A stretch of 64,000 nucleotides of DNA from Rhipidocladum racemiflorum (Eukaryota; Streptophyta; Magnoliopsida; Poales; Poaceae): assembly GCA_036346355.1 (NCBI GenBank), contig CM070569.1, positions 42,572,276 through 42,636,275 of the forward strand, in the 5' to 3' direction. Positions 33,120 through 44,931 of the stretch are shown in pieces (the first letter of the stretch is position 1; the number at the start of each line of letters is the position of its first letter). Position numbers and translations under genes: made by a program. The notes below the pieces were generated by a model. That model was not told where the DNA came from. It searched no databases and saw only the letters and a list, made by a program, of their open reading frames with translations.

Positions 33120-34992
33120 TAAGACTGTTTAGATAAGATCTATCGGGTTACAAGGCAACATTTCGTTCCCTAAAAATTTTATTATTTAAAATTTCTACAA
33201 ATTAGAAGGGATGAGGTAGTTATAAGGAATGACCTAATTTAGGGTTTACGCTTTGTTTGTTAACATTGTCATTATTTATTGAGATCAATTTGTTGTGAAT
33301 TTTCAACCCAAAGGTTTAATATTTGCGAGAACAATCAGTTCACAGAACTTTCTCACAACGAATAACAACACAAAAGATTGCATTCAATACTAACACAAAG
33401 AAATACTTATGTTTCCAATCATTATTCTATTTTCAAACACTTTTATGCGACCAAATAACATCTAGTCCTATATGAGGTGACTTCACATTGTGGTTCCCTT
33501 CCAAAGTAAGGTAACAAGATGGAGATTCTTTAGGTTTAGTGGCGTATTCAATTGTTACTTGTAGGAGAAGTTGGATAGTAACTTAGCTTATTTTAGCATA
33601 GGTACTTTTGCGATTCTGGTATGGCGAAGTCTCGGTTTTGATTCTTCTATAGGTAGCATAGGCTCAAGCATAATTAGGGTGATAATGAAAATTATAATAT
33701 TAATTCCTTTGTAGCTATGTTCGAGAAGGCTTTTGTTGTCTAGCGTGAGTAGTATGGGAATAAGAAGGCATTATTATCTATGCGGTGGAGTTTGCATAAG
33801 CGGTAAAATAGTTTTCGGCACACTCCTGCGACTATAATATGACTATGGGGTCCTGAGAACACCTTACTAGATATTGGTTTGTCTAAAAGAATCAGGGAAG
33901 ATTAGTAACTAGAGTAATATACAGGTGAGAAGTCTTACAGAAAGAAAAGGTAAGTTATACGAGAATATTTTAAATTCCAATCTATCTTTTGTTTAAAAGT
34001 TGTCACATTATTTGTAGACAATGTTTTACTCTTTAAAGTTTAAATCAACTAGAATTTATATATGTTGGAAGGTAAAAGATGGATATAAAGAAATAATTTA
34101 ATTCTGTGGTTATCTTCTATTTAGTAGAAGATAACGTTCTATTTAAGATTTCTTAATTATGATTTGTTATCAATTAAGGATCGCGACATCGTGAAATTTT
34201 TAGCTTCATGCTATGCATTCACGAGTGCATCCCGGGAAGCAATACAAAAAGTGAACAAAGAAACTTCAACATGAAAACGCGTACTCAAACTGTAACGCAT
34301 GAAAGTGCTAGGTTTTTCTTACTAACTTAGTCCTACGTGATATTTTTATGAGAGTTTTGATATCCCACCAGAGCTACTCGTAGCCTGGATGATACTGCCC
34401 CTCAAGGTAGACTATTTGGCGATAGGTTTCTTCAAACTCTTGCATCACTTGTTGAGGATAACAATCCGAAGTTTCCACGGCATGGAAGAAGTTGATGGAG
34501 TGTTGCCGTTGTCTTCCCGAGGTTGTTGGCATGGATGCAGTAGTCTTGGTTGTATAGGGAGGAGAATAATGATATATCACCGACATCCTAAAGTTAACGG
34601 TAGCGGTGCACTATATGTTTTAATAGTCAATAAAAACTATTATTTTCAAGAAGGATTTATTAGCAGTGTTTAATAGGAACATAGATAAGAAATAGAATTC
34701 TTATAGAAAGAACAGGAAAGAAAGATCTACCGGAAGGAATGAACATAGAGAATGTTCAATGAGAAGGAGAGTATTTAAATAATATAATAAGGGGAGAATA
34801 ATAACAGAGGTATTTAAGGAAAGAGTAGAAACAAATATAATGGGACGAGGAAAGAATTGATAACAGATGATATGAGACAAGAGAAGGTTAACAACATATA
34901 TAGCAATCTTTCATTCCTAAATATAGATTTGTCTATTTCAAAATTTTAAGTTTCAACTAGCGACCATTCTATCTAAGGTTTGCCTGCAGTCA
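33120..34992 (-). other. internal untranslated region of the giant-LTR element
   Basis: AT-rich, without recognisable domains. A 70-codon reverse frame at 34586-34374 (with HSINFFHAVETSDCYPQQV) is the only other candidate; it resembles nothing I recognise. This is where packaging and dimerisation signals would be expected, next to the primer site. Confidence 0.45.
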
Positions 34993-35009
34993 GCATGGCT
35001 CTGATACCA
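34993..35009 (-). promoter_or_regulatory. primer-binding site for initiator-Met tRNA
   Basis: Reverse strand reads TGGTATCAGAGCCATGC, the usual complement of the 3' end of plant initiator methionine tRNA, three bases inside the 5' LTR. It fixes the orientation of the element. Confidence 0.93.
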
Positions 35010-35012
35010 AAC

Positions 35013-38000
35013 TGTCAGACCCTCACTTTTATGCTACAGTGCAAACATAAAAGCAAGGTTCTAATGTGCATATTGTACCATTCCCATGATCAGTGGCTGG
35101 CACGCACAAAACACAATTTGGAATCACAACCATACAAAAGTTTAACATTTTATTACAGCGGAAGTATTGATACAATATGACCGAGAAGGTCAACTAAACA
35201 TAGCAAGAGAATCAGATGACTTGTAGTTTGCCGCATAATCCACAGGCAACTGACAAGGTAAAGCCTTAGAAAGAAATGTCGTCAATAATCCCGTTTTCCT
35301 GCGTCGGAGTAATTGTCGAGATATCCTGTCTAAAAACAACAATAATAGCAAGGGTGAGTACGTTGCGTACTCAGCAAGGCTTGTAGTGTTTGCAAAACCT
35401 GAAATATATGCAGGCTGAATAGAAAGTGGGTTTCTACGGTTGTTTTGCATGAAGCGGAATTTGAATTGTAAATACTGAATAATAGAGTGAAAGCGAAACT
35501 TGTAACGAAAATGAAATAACAAGTATGTAAATACATAAATAATATGTAAGAATAACATAAACGAAATAAGAGACTCACATCCCTTCGTGAGTGAAATGAA
35601 ACGTCCAGTCCCATCATATGAACTATTATCTGAAGATTAAACTTTTGTCCACACAGGGCACAACAGCTGAATTCAACCTTGCCAACGTAATGTCAAGTAT
35701 TGAATCATCTGTAAGGGTAAGCTCACCAAATCATTTTATAAAACAACTAACTAGTGTCAATTCGCCAAGTCGTCCATGACCGTGGACACGGCTATTCGAA
35801 TAGTTCTAGACTCTGCAGAGTTTGTACTGCTTTACCCACAAGATATGTTCTCCCTTTGTGGCAGATCATTAGCACACTTCCTTTGGTGTGCCGCCAGAGA
35901 GTTCATAACGAAACTGTTCGTTACTTGGACCTTAACTTTGCACTAGCCCGATGACGTTACCCCTGACTATGATGGAAGCTAAAAATGTAAAAGGGATTCC
36001 GGAGTCAGTAACCCACCAGGAATAGAAATTCCGGAGTTAGTGACCCACCAGGAATAAACAGCCCCAAATTCATAGCCAGGCGTACACCGTTACAACGGCA
36101 GATGCCAACACCTCGGTGATGACACCTCCCTCGAGCAAACCTATATTCGGAATGCCCGTGCTACAACTGCCTACCAATGTGCAAAGCTAATTCCCAAATA
36201 ATTTAATAAGTTAAGACTGTCCCACTCCAGTACTTGTGGATGTACGGTTTACTTGGATCATGCAACACTACGTTCGGTCCTTAAAGTGACATGGGCGATA
36301 CTCCCCCTATCTACGTACACATTAAAACATGTACATCCGGCTATTGCCAATAATCACCCACGTCGAAATCATAGTTTTATTTCCAGAAAAAGAAAGTGTC
36401 AATGACCACATTATTCCAACAGGTTCAAGATTAATGTTCATTATGTCCAACAATTTTAATTCATCACGAACAGTATAACCATCCGTTCGTGTTCCCAATT
36501 TAAAGCAGGGCTAAGCATATGCATGTAATAATCGAATATACCCATTTTGACATCAATTGTCTATCCACGAGCTAGGGTTATCAAGGTTCACATATCAATG
36601 TCAATTGAGGAAGTTTATCAATGATAAGGTATATCTACCGATACCCAAGTACAATTTTATGGAACATAGCATATGCAAGCAAGTTTTAATCAACATTTTA
36701 GTTAATTATGAAAAATTAGGATCAATATGATCAAGGGGGTGCTTGCCTTGCTATCCATTGCTTTTAGCGACGAGTCGAAGACGTTATCTTGAGATTGTCG
36801 ATGACGAAGTCCGAGACGTCGGATTCTACACGTCGTATAGCGAAAAGAATAACAAATAGCAAATAACACTTTCAATAGGGCAAAAGGAAATCAGATGGAA
36901 AATCAAATAACAAACATTATATTAAGCAAGCACGAGTGTGGATTATGGCTTGTGAACGTATAAGTGTGTTACTTCTATAATCTTTATCATTGATCAACGG
37001 TTTAAAGGTTGCATTGCATGCGATACCTATTTCTTATGATTCATTTTATTTTATTTTACGAATTCAGGAAGCTAAGATTGTAAGATTTAACACACTATAA
37101 TTCACTTTTAGGGTGTGAAGTTGTTTGTACTAACATCAATTAGTTCCTAAAACTACAAGTGTGAGAGTAACTACAATTTACATGATTCATCTTATGCATA
37201 TGCATGGATATTACAAATCTCAGGATTCATTTCTCGTAGGGTCATGTCTTTAATAGGATTCAGATGCAAAGCATATTGTGACGGAAATATTTCTTTATAA
37301 GAGATTAAGATAGGCTAGTGTTAAATCATTATGGTAGCATTAAATGATTCTATAAAATAAGTTGATTAGATATGTTGATCTATATGTGTATTGCAATTAT
37401 ATTCTAAGCATATATTATCAGAATATAATTATTCACTAGTTTAATTCATCTTAATCAATTATGAAATGTCTATAATTATATATATATATACGTTGGGATC
37501 ATTCGAGACTTCAGTAGAATTTTAAAATTCATTTCATGAATCCAGGAATTGTATCTGGGTCTAAATATAACACATATAGGTATGCATCGGATATATATAT
37601 GATATGTCAATTGACTAAGTTTCAATTACTTAGAATGATTTTAATCCTAAATATATATATTTTATTATTGTTTATTCATTTATTTATTTATTTTTCCTTC
37701 TCTCTTCTTCTTTCTTTCCTTCTCTCCTTTTTCCTCATTTCTTTTCTCCTTCTTCCTTCTTATTTTTCTTTTCCTATTTTCCTTTTCTCATTCTCATTGT
37801 CCATTCGGCCTGTTGGCCTTTCCTTCTTCCTCCCCACTCCTCTCTGCTCTCTCTGCTCCTCGGCTCCATGGCGCCTCCGTCAGACGACTCAGGTCGGCTT
37901 CCTCCTTGGCTCGGTCCCGCACCCGACTCCGTCGATCCATGGCGCCGTCACCCTCGTCCTCCCCTCGGTTCGTGCCGCTGCGCCGCCTCCACCGAGGTCA

Positions 38001-40493
38001 CTCGCCGACTTCGACATGGATACCGGCTCCACCGGCTCTTCTTCGCCCTTGCGGTTTGATTCTCTCTTCCACCTTCTTCATTCCTAAATAAGGTTGGTAA
38101 CTCTAATCTCTACTCCTCCCCTCTCTCTGCTCTGGGCGCCGACTTTTCCCTTCTCTGCACTGGATGCTGGTCTCTCTCTCTCCCCTGCCTTGTCCCTTGT
38201 TGGTGAGTTGGCTTGGTTTCGATTTAAGGTTTGGGAATCCCTAATCCCTTGTCCCCTGTTTTCTTACATGCCGACTCCTACTGTGATTTGGGGATGATTG
38301 GTGTTGCCTAATGTTAAGGCCTCATGATGCTTGTAGTTAGGGTATTAACACTGGGATTTGAGGTTCTTGATCAATGATGTTTAGAAGATGGATTGATGAT
38401 TTCATTGCATTGATTGTTGCTATGCTATGCACGAGCTTGATGTGGTACTACTGAATGATCTTTAAGTGCTTAGTGGTAGCATGGTGACAGTGGCCTTACA
38501 GGGATCCATTTGTATTGATTTGCCGTATGAATGGATTTAGCAAATGATACTTAATTGATGCTAAGTATATTTGAGGGTCTCTGAATGCTTAAATATAGCA
38601 TGAGGGTACTGATTTCTTTGATGTTCTACTTACATGGTCAATTGATGATATGCTATTAGGTCATTGAATGCTTCTCTGAATATTCAATTGAATATGATGA
38701 CAGTGGCTTAGAATTGATTGTTGTATGGTAGATGATGACTTCTGAGGCCATGCTACGGGGGTTTGTTGTCTTCTCTTGGTCCATGATGCATGATCTATTG
38801 AATTGATCTACTGCAAGTTGGAGGGCATCTGTTTTTCCTAAAGTCGGTCTTGTAGGGAGCATATTTGGTGAGGGTTAAACATGATGCAACCCTTGTATGT
38901 TCAAATCTAAATCTGAGACCAAGTTTCCTACTCTTTCTTGCCTATACTTACTTCTAACTCATTTCTACTCCCTCTTTATGCATTTCCATTTCAATTTCCA
39001 TATTTTTGTTCTTATTGTCTCTAGTATATTCTCCTACATGGGATTGGTTTCTTTGGGACTTACTTTGCGTGAAGGGCTCGGATGGATGTCTGGGTAGCTT
39101 ATTTCTCCTTTCTTGCTTCGAATTCAGTTCTCTCGGCTTCTTTCCACTTGTGTTGATATGCTCCCTTATCGATGGCCTACGGTGTCTGCCTGAACGTTGC
39201 TTTGCTTCTATTGTTTTCGTGTCTTGGGTGGCTTACTGGAAAAGGCTTGCTTTGTGATCTCCTAGATGAAGCTTGGCTGGTTTATATATATATATATAGC
39301 ATGGCTATGACGGTGTGAGCAGGGTTTGAAAGAAGGGCTTGGTCTAATGGTCTTTATGGTGAGATTTCTCTCAAGTCGGTTTACTGCTTTACTGATCTTC
39401 CCATGGTTTTTGTCTTGTGATCGGGATGGTTCTTTGTACTGCGATCTAGGTTATTTTGCTCTAGAGGCTTAAGTGGCCAGCTAGCTTGGTTTACGGAGGT
39501 TTCTTATGTGGTGCAGTGACGTGCTTTAGGGGCTTAAACTTGTCCCATGCTTGGCCGACTGGCTTTGCTTTGCACTTTCTACCTTTGGCTGGATATTTGA
39601 TGGCCCTGGAGATGGAGTTTCAATAGGGTTTGAATGGGTTTTGTTCTGGGAAGTTCGGTTGTGCTTTGTGCTCTGGCAGTTTCGGTGGCTTGGTAACCTT
39701 TCACGTGGCTGGGCATTGATCTGGGAGTTTAATTTGTTCTGGAAAGAACTCGTGATGTCTGTGGGCACTGTAGCTTGGCTTTAACCTTACTCCATGTGGA
39801 GTTACTATTTTACTGTGGTGAAATATTTTAGCTCGCGATATTTTCTGAATATTCGCGTCTACGGCTTAAACAGGTTTGTATATGCCGAATGATGCAAAAA
39901 TCTAATCGCGAGAGGAGCCAGATTGGCCCCCGGACAATCTAGGGTACCTCACTGAGCGATCTAACTTGGCTGACGGCAATTATTTCCCTTTTCATTTAAT
40001 GTATCCAATTTACTGCATTTATTTTATTCTTTTTCTCACATGTGTACTATTGAATATGCAGGTTTACAGATGCAGATCAAGACAAAGATGTGTCGTAGTT
40101 TAGGATCTTGTAATTTATTTTCTTACGATGTAATTTATAATCGGACTTGTAATCGAACAGTCTTATGTGATGTAATTAATATGGTTGTTGTATGACTGTG
40201 AGGATTTTTGAATTTTCCATGTATGGTAGATGTGAACTATGATGTATCAATAAAGTTTGTGTTGCAGTTCAATTCTTTGATTCAATCCTTTGCAATGATT
40301 GTTTCGGATCAGTAAATGACAATTGGTTTATCTTATCTTCTTACCATTTTCTTCTGTAACTTTTTCTTTTTCTAATTTCAGGAATTCAATTATCTTTTAA
40401 CAAAAACTTTTAAATTTGCAGAAAGATATTAATAATTCAAATTCACATTTAAATATTTTATTTTTACTGTTTAATTAATTCAGGGATGTTACA
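35013..40493 (-). repeat. 5' LTR of the giant-LTR element (5481 bp)
   Basis: + strand starts TGTCAGACCC and ends GGGATGTTACA. Its reverse-strand start is TGTAACATCC. Long AT-rich blocks are identical to the other LTR; differences are clustered (see findings). The ATAT run in its TATA region is 4 bp longer than in the 3' LTR. Confidence 0.95.
39281..39302 (-). promoter_or_regulatory. TATA region of the 5' LTR
   Basis: Reverse strand reads GCTATATATATATATATAAAC about 1.2 kb from the LTR start. If used, R plus U5 would exceed 4 kb, an unusually long transcribed leader. The matching site in the 3' LTR is 30370-30388. Confidence 0.5.
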
Positions 40494-40503
40494 TCCCTCA
40501 CAC

Positions 40504-40677
40504 GGGCGATCAGCCTACGTGGCAGCCTTGCGAGCAAGCGGGCATTCAGGCCCCACTTGCGGGGCGATCGGCCCACGTGGCGCCCTGGCGAGCAGGTGGG
40601 CGTTCATGCCCCACTCGTCGGGCGACCGGCCCACGTGGCAGCCTGGCGAGCAGGTGGGCGTTCATGCCCCACTCGAC
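40504..40677. repeat. three 58-bp tandem repeats, two with a G-box
   Basis: Units 40504-40561, 40562-40619 and 40620-40677 abut exactly. Units 2 and 3 contain GCCCACGTGGC (a perfect CACGTG G-box palindrome); unit 1 has GCCTACGTGGC. Before the retrotransposon inserted, they lay within ~200 bp upstream of the TATA box at 26097, so they are plausible promoter repeats. Confidence 0.9.
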
Positions 40678-40678
40678 G

Positions 40679-41185
40679 GGAGCGGTCTCTGCAACGTCGG
40701 TATCTACATGATCACAAAAAACATCAATAAGAAGTAAATAAAGTAATAAGGCAAAATAACTTACCACGGTCCTGAACTTTGGGCCACCAATATTTAAGTC
40801 AGATTAAGCAGCAACTTTGGTTCGAGTTATTAAGTTCTGAAAGGAGGTCAACTCCTTTCGGGTCCAAGTTGTGATTACGTCCAAAAATAAAAACAGTCAT
40901 TCGCTCGAGCGAATAATCGTGCAAAATAAATACAGTCCAATGGTCATCGGAGAGTCCAACCCCCCGAGACAGTTCAATGTTCCAGTGCAAGCTCGCCAAA
41001 GAGTTCTGCCCTCTGGATAGACTCATAGTCCCAAAAGATGGTTCTTATTTTATGTAGCAAGAACTAATTGAACTTTTTATTCCATTCGAATATTCTTACT
41101 TACGTACACATTTTTAGGTGTCACGATTAATTCATAATTTTTATGGAATGCGGGGATATCCTTTAATTTAACTACTGGTTTCTAA
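40679..41185. repeat. copy A of a duplicated module
   Basis: Starts GAGCGGTCTCTGCAACGTC and matches 41460-41962 along its length, including the shared GTCATTCGCTCGAGCGAATAA palindrome. A reverse-strand frame (41026-40799, 75 codons) is homologous to one in copy B. The tail of the module (TTGAACTTTTTATTCC on) occurs a third time at about 41195-41300. Confidence 0.8.
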
Positions 41186-41459
41186 TATTTTATGCAAGAA
41201 TATTTAATTGAACTTTATATTCCATTTGAATATTCTTACTCACGTACACATTTTTACGTGCTACGATTAATTCGCAAATTTTAGTTGAATGCAGGGATAT
41301 ATCTACCAGGTTCGCAATATATTGTGTTTACTGCATGTAACACATGCATACATAGATTTATTCAGAACAACATAATATAGGTAAAATAGTGGTATCAACA
41401 TGATTGAGGGAGGTGTTTGCCTTGCTCAGAGTTTTCCGGATCGACGTTGAGGTCAACGG

Positions 41460-41962
41460 GTGCGGTCTCTCCAACGTCATTATCTACACGAAGCAAAAAC
41501 ATCAATAAGAAGCAAAATAAGTAATAAGACAAAATAACTTACTAAGGTCCAGAATTTTGGGCCACCGATATTTAAGTTAGATTAAGCAGCTACTTTGGTT
41601 CGAGTTATTAAGTTCATAAAGGAGGTCAACTCTTTTCGGGTCCAAGTAGTGATTACGTCCAAAAATAAAAACAGTCATTCGCTCGAGCGAATAATAGTGC
41701 GAAATAAATACAGTCCAATGGTCATCGGAGGGTCCAGCCCCCCGAGGCAGTTCAACGTTCGAGTGCAAGCTCGCCAGAGGGTCCTAACCTCTGGAGAGAC
41801 TCAGAGTCCCAAAAGAAGGTTGTTATTTTATGCAACAATATTTAATTGAACTTTTTATTCCTTTCGAATATTCTTACCGACGTAGACATTTTTAGGTGCT
41901 ACGATTAATTCGTAATTTTTATGGAAGGCGGGGATATTCTTTAATTTAACTACTGCATGTTA
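41460..41962. repeat. copy B of the duplicated module
   Basis: Starts GTGCGGTCTCTCCAACGTC. Its reverse frame 41768-41577 (63 codons) shares DDHWTVFI and YSLERMTVFIFGRNH with copy A. Each copy has a possible splice donor on the reverse strand (GTAAGTTATTTTG at 40764-40752 and 41542-41530). I do not recognise the protein; both could be exons of a transposon gene or chance. Confidence 0.8.
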
Positions 41963-43593
41963 TTTTATGCACGTAATATTACACTGAACTTATCATTTCA
42001 TCTTCCACTCATTTACCATGTTTTTGTCTACTAACCATATACAATTACTTTCTAATAGCATGGTACTAATGTTTCCTAATACCGTCCTAACATTTAACTC
42101 TAACCTAACACTACAGTACACTGTCCTCAACAATAATAAATTGCACAAACGTAAATACTAAAATCTAACATAACAAGTTGGTCACTGATACTACACTGTC
42201 CAAAACATACTATTATTCATGAAGATTTGTAACTAACCTTCTCGAAGTTGTACAGAAGATCAATAAAGCTCGAGCTATGTACCAATAAATGTTCCTAAAA
42301 AATACCTGCAAAATACAAATCATGAATGAAATAATAAAAAAATTATTAAACTTTGTGGAAATTTCAACAAACTATAACCACCAATTAATTAATCTCCTGT
42401 CTTCGCGCTCTCGATTTGTTGGCCTTGCCTTCACGCTCTCTGCTTTCACACTGCAAGGAGAGCGAGCACTGCAAAGAGAGCCACTCTTCTCACTCTGATC
42501 CCACGCTCTCTGCTCTCACACTCTTCTCCCATGCAGTCTGCTCTATGCTCTCACACATTGCGAACAAACGCGCAATCCCTCGCTGCGACGCACCACCTCG
42601 TTTTATAGAATGAAACGTCATCACTGTGACGTTTACATTAAACACGATTTTTTTACGTATAACTATCTCATTTATTTATAATCACGTTCATTAGCACCAT
42701 TATTAGTTGTAATCTGGAGTTTATGCGGCTTTGGATTCCGACACGATTTGATTTGACGCGACGTATCGCTGTTCCAACCATCGGCTGCCCACATGCAAGC
42801 GACTTTCGGCGGCAAAGCAGCCTGGGAAATGCATGTGCCAAAGGAGCCAGGGAGGGAAATGTGTTGCATGTGCCAAAGGAGAAGTGTTGGCTGCCGCCAC
42901 GCCGCACAACGGCAGCCAGCCGGCAGCACGGGCGAGCAGGGGCGGGCCTGCGACAGGCTCTAGCGGGCGCGACACCTGGCTACCGCCATGTGGTGTGGCG
43001 GCAGGCAGGGCTACCGCCATTGGGCGTGGCGGCCGTCACGTCACTAGCTTCTGCAATTTTTTTATGTTGTATATTTTTGCTATTTTGTATTTTCGTGTTG
43101 TATATTTCATTATTTTTTCCTAGTTTCACAACAATTGGATATTTTTTTAGAAACACTCGTATGGATAGGGTTGGCGATGGCTATTCTTATCACTGTCATA
43201 TTTGCTCGATTCAATTGCTGGGGCCTATGGCGAAAAGGAGAGAGAGTACAGCCTTCACGCAACATGAGTGCCTACTCCCTTACCTCTTCATGATAGATAC
43301 TAGTTAAGTCTGTAAAATGAACCCCCCCCCCCCCCCCCCCCTCTCAATAGCACGTCTTCCTTTTTCGCATTTAAGTGAAGTGGACAGTTAGTATAGCTGC
43401 TAGCTTGTGCTACAAATCTTCTGCATTTGTACATGTTCCCTTGCGTGCCTCGAATATTAACAGGATGCATGGATTATCTCTTGGTAGCAAGAAAATTAGA
43501 GAACAATCCGTAGAGCTAGTTCCAGATCTGTTTCCTAAAATTGCACTACATAATTTCTAGAGTGATGGTTTCAACTCGTAGCCGGTTAACTAT
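41963..43593. other. intergenic DNA with short repeats, no supported gene
   Basis: Contains an AT-rich part, a CTCTCTGCTCTCACAC-type microrepeat (42423-42560), a GC-rich patch with repeated CTACCGCCAT words (42890-43040) and a C homopolymer of about 20 at 43322. A 194-codon + frame at 42723 crosses very different compositions and has no motif, so I do not call it. Confidence 0.4.
42599..42608 (-). promoter_or_regulatory. possible TATA box, reverse strand
   Basis: Reverse strand reads CTATAAAACG, a good TATA match, followed by a CT/AG-rich leader-like stretch (42560-42420). It could drive transcription through the duplicated modules. No start codon or gene is established. Confidence 0.3.
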
Positions 43594-43596
43594 TTA

Positions 43597-43820
43597 GGCC
43601 CTGTTTGATAAAAGCTTCAGTTTCATCAGATCTGGTGAAACTAGGTATTCCTAGTTCCATCAAATCTGTAGAGCTGGAGCTGTGGGTATATTAAAAATAT
43701 TTAAGTGGGTCATCTTATTTATATTTTAGAATAAAAATATAAATTTAATTTACTTTATTTTACCTTACAAGTTTCAGATATAAGGTGGAGCTAAGATATA
43801 GAGCTATGCCAAACAAAGCC
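43597..43820. mobile_element. Tourist-like PIF/Harbinger MITE (224 bp)
   Basis: Ends GGCCCTGTTTG and CAAACAAAGCC form inverted repeats, flanked by TTA on both sides (43594-43596, 43821-43823), the PIF/Harbinger target. The middle matches the element at 13339-13569. Confidence 0.85.
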
Positions 43821-43881
43821 TTAGATACAGTGCGGATCCATTCATTCTAAAGGTTCTCCCCACCAGCGAGTCAAAGGTGAA

Positions 43882-44197
43882 GGCCCTCTTTGATTCTAAA
43901 AATACAGGAATATATATGAAAAACGCGGAATTTGAAATACGGTAATTTTGATAGCTGATTGATTAGAGAGAGAATGGAGAGAAAAATAGAAGTTGCATTA
44001 TATGAAACCCTCAAAGGAATCGGTGATAGGAGGTTAGACCTTATGCTAGAGTTCCTCCAAAATTTGTAACGATTTTTTCTATTCTATAAATTACTTTAAA
44101 GAAATCCTACAAACCAAACATACCTGATATGATTTTTTTTCCCCTTGGATTGAGTTCCTCTATTTTTCTTTTGAAATTCCTTTCAATCAAAGTGGCC
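43882..44197. mobile_element. MITE with GGCCNNTTTGATT ends (about 316 bp)
   Basis: Left end GGCCCTCTTTGATTC and right end AATCAAAGTGGCC are inverted partners; inner sequence also pairs (TACAGGAA/TTCCTTTC region). No convincing target duplication, so the superfamily is uncertain. Confidence 0.55.
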
Positions 44198-44931
44198 CAA
44201 GACGAGTACCAAACATAGAAGGCAAGAGAAATAAGTAAAAAAGAAGAAGAAGAAGAAGAAGAAGAGAGAAAAAAATACACGCAGGAGGTTCCTGAACTTG
44301 CACTTGCACGTACGGTGGTGCCCATGTAGAAGTGCACAAACTTGTAAAATCGCCTTGGATTTGCGAGCTCGTTCAAGTGGTCGGAAAACTGTTCACGGTC
44401 ACAGTTGATGCAAATATCCGGCCAATACACACAGTAGGCACAGCTAGCCGAATACACACAGTAGGCAGTAGGCACGTACCGAGTTACTACTAATTTCGCG
44501 GTCATTTTGGCAGGTGCTTTCAACGTACCATCGCAAGTGGCCCACGGCGATGGCGGATGGAGGTCGACCCGGGCAGTAGTTTGAACAGCCGAGGTCGACG
44601 GCAACGGCGGGAAGGTGACGCTCATGTCGACGCGCGGATGGAGAGAGTTAGAGCTAGGATAATAAAATCACATTAGTTTACTATAAAAATATTTTTTAGA
44701 TAATAAAAGAATATATTAACCTTCCGGCCTCTGCACCTTGGATGCACACAGCCACAACGTTTAATACAAAGTTTAAACTAAAATGTTGACAAAGAGAAAT
44801 TCATAAAAACAGTTTACTATAAATCTATACACATCAGTTTTATCTTATATGGAAGAGTAAGAAAAGAGAATAGAGCCAGCTCTCATGTAGCAGCCAGCGT
44901 CTCACGGGAAACAAGATAGAATAGTTATGTA
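44198..44931. other. intergenic DNA with a low-confidence reverse frame
   Basis: A reverse-strand frame from 44625 runs 172 codons but extends into the MITE and includes a poly-Ser tract from an AAG microsatellite (44240-44265). Its first ~100 codons, outside the MITE, have GC-rich codon use near the start, so a gene fragment is possible, but I see no domain. Confidence 0.3.

Larger units (their letters stand above)
26111..40493 (-). mobile_element. complete non-autonomous giant-LTR retrotransposon (14.4 kb)
   Basis: Two near-identical 5.5-kb LTRs flank a 3.4-kb internal region. A perfect TCCCT target duplication surrounds the whole (26106-26110, 40494-40498). On the reverse strand the order is 5' LTR (40493-35013), initiator-Met primer site, noncoding region, Gag-like zinc-knuckle gene, polypurine tract, 3' LTR (31583-26111). 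No protease, reverse transcriptase, RNase H or integrase is visible, so it must use enzymes from another element. The proportions recall LARDs (large retrotransposon derivatives), but this copy keeps an open Gag-like frame. LTR ends TGTAACATCC and TCTGACA resemble the Tekay/Del branch of gypsy elements. Confidence 0.93.

Noticed and set aside
34993..35009. tRNA gene
   Set aside because: Only the 17-base initiator-Met complement is present; it is a primer-binding site.
40799..41768. Ulp1-type protease from the HW motif in the duplicated frames
   Set aside because: Only a loose HWTV pattern is shared; the other catalytic residues are not seen.
42723..43307. 194-codon forward frame
   Set aside because: It crosses a GC-rich patch, a T-rich stretch and a simple repeat, with no domain or steady codon bias; chance openness is more likely.
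44107..44625. 172-codon reverse gene
   Set aside because: It runs into a MITE and contains a poly-Ser microsatellite; at best its 5' part is a fragment.
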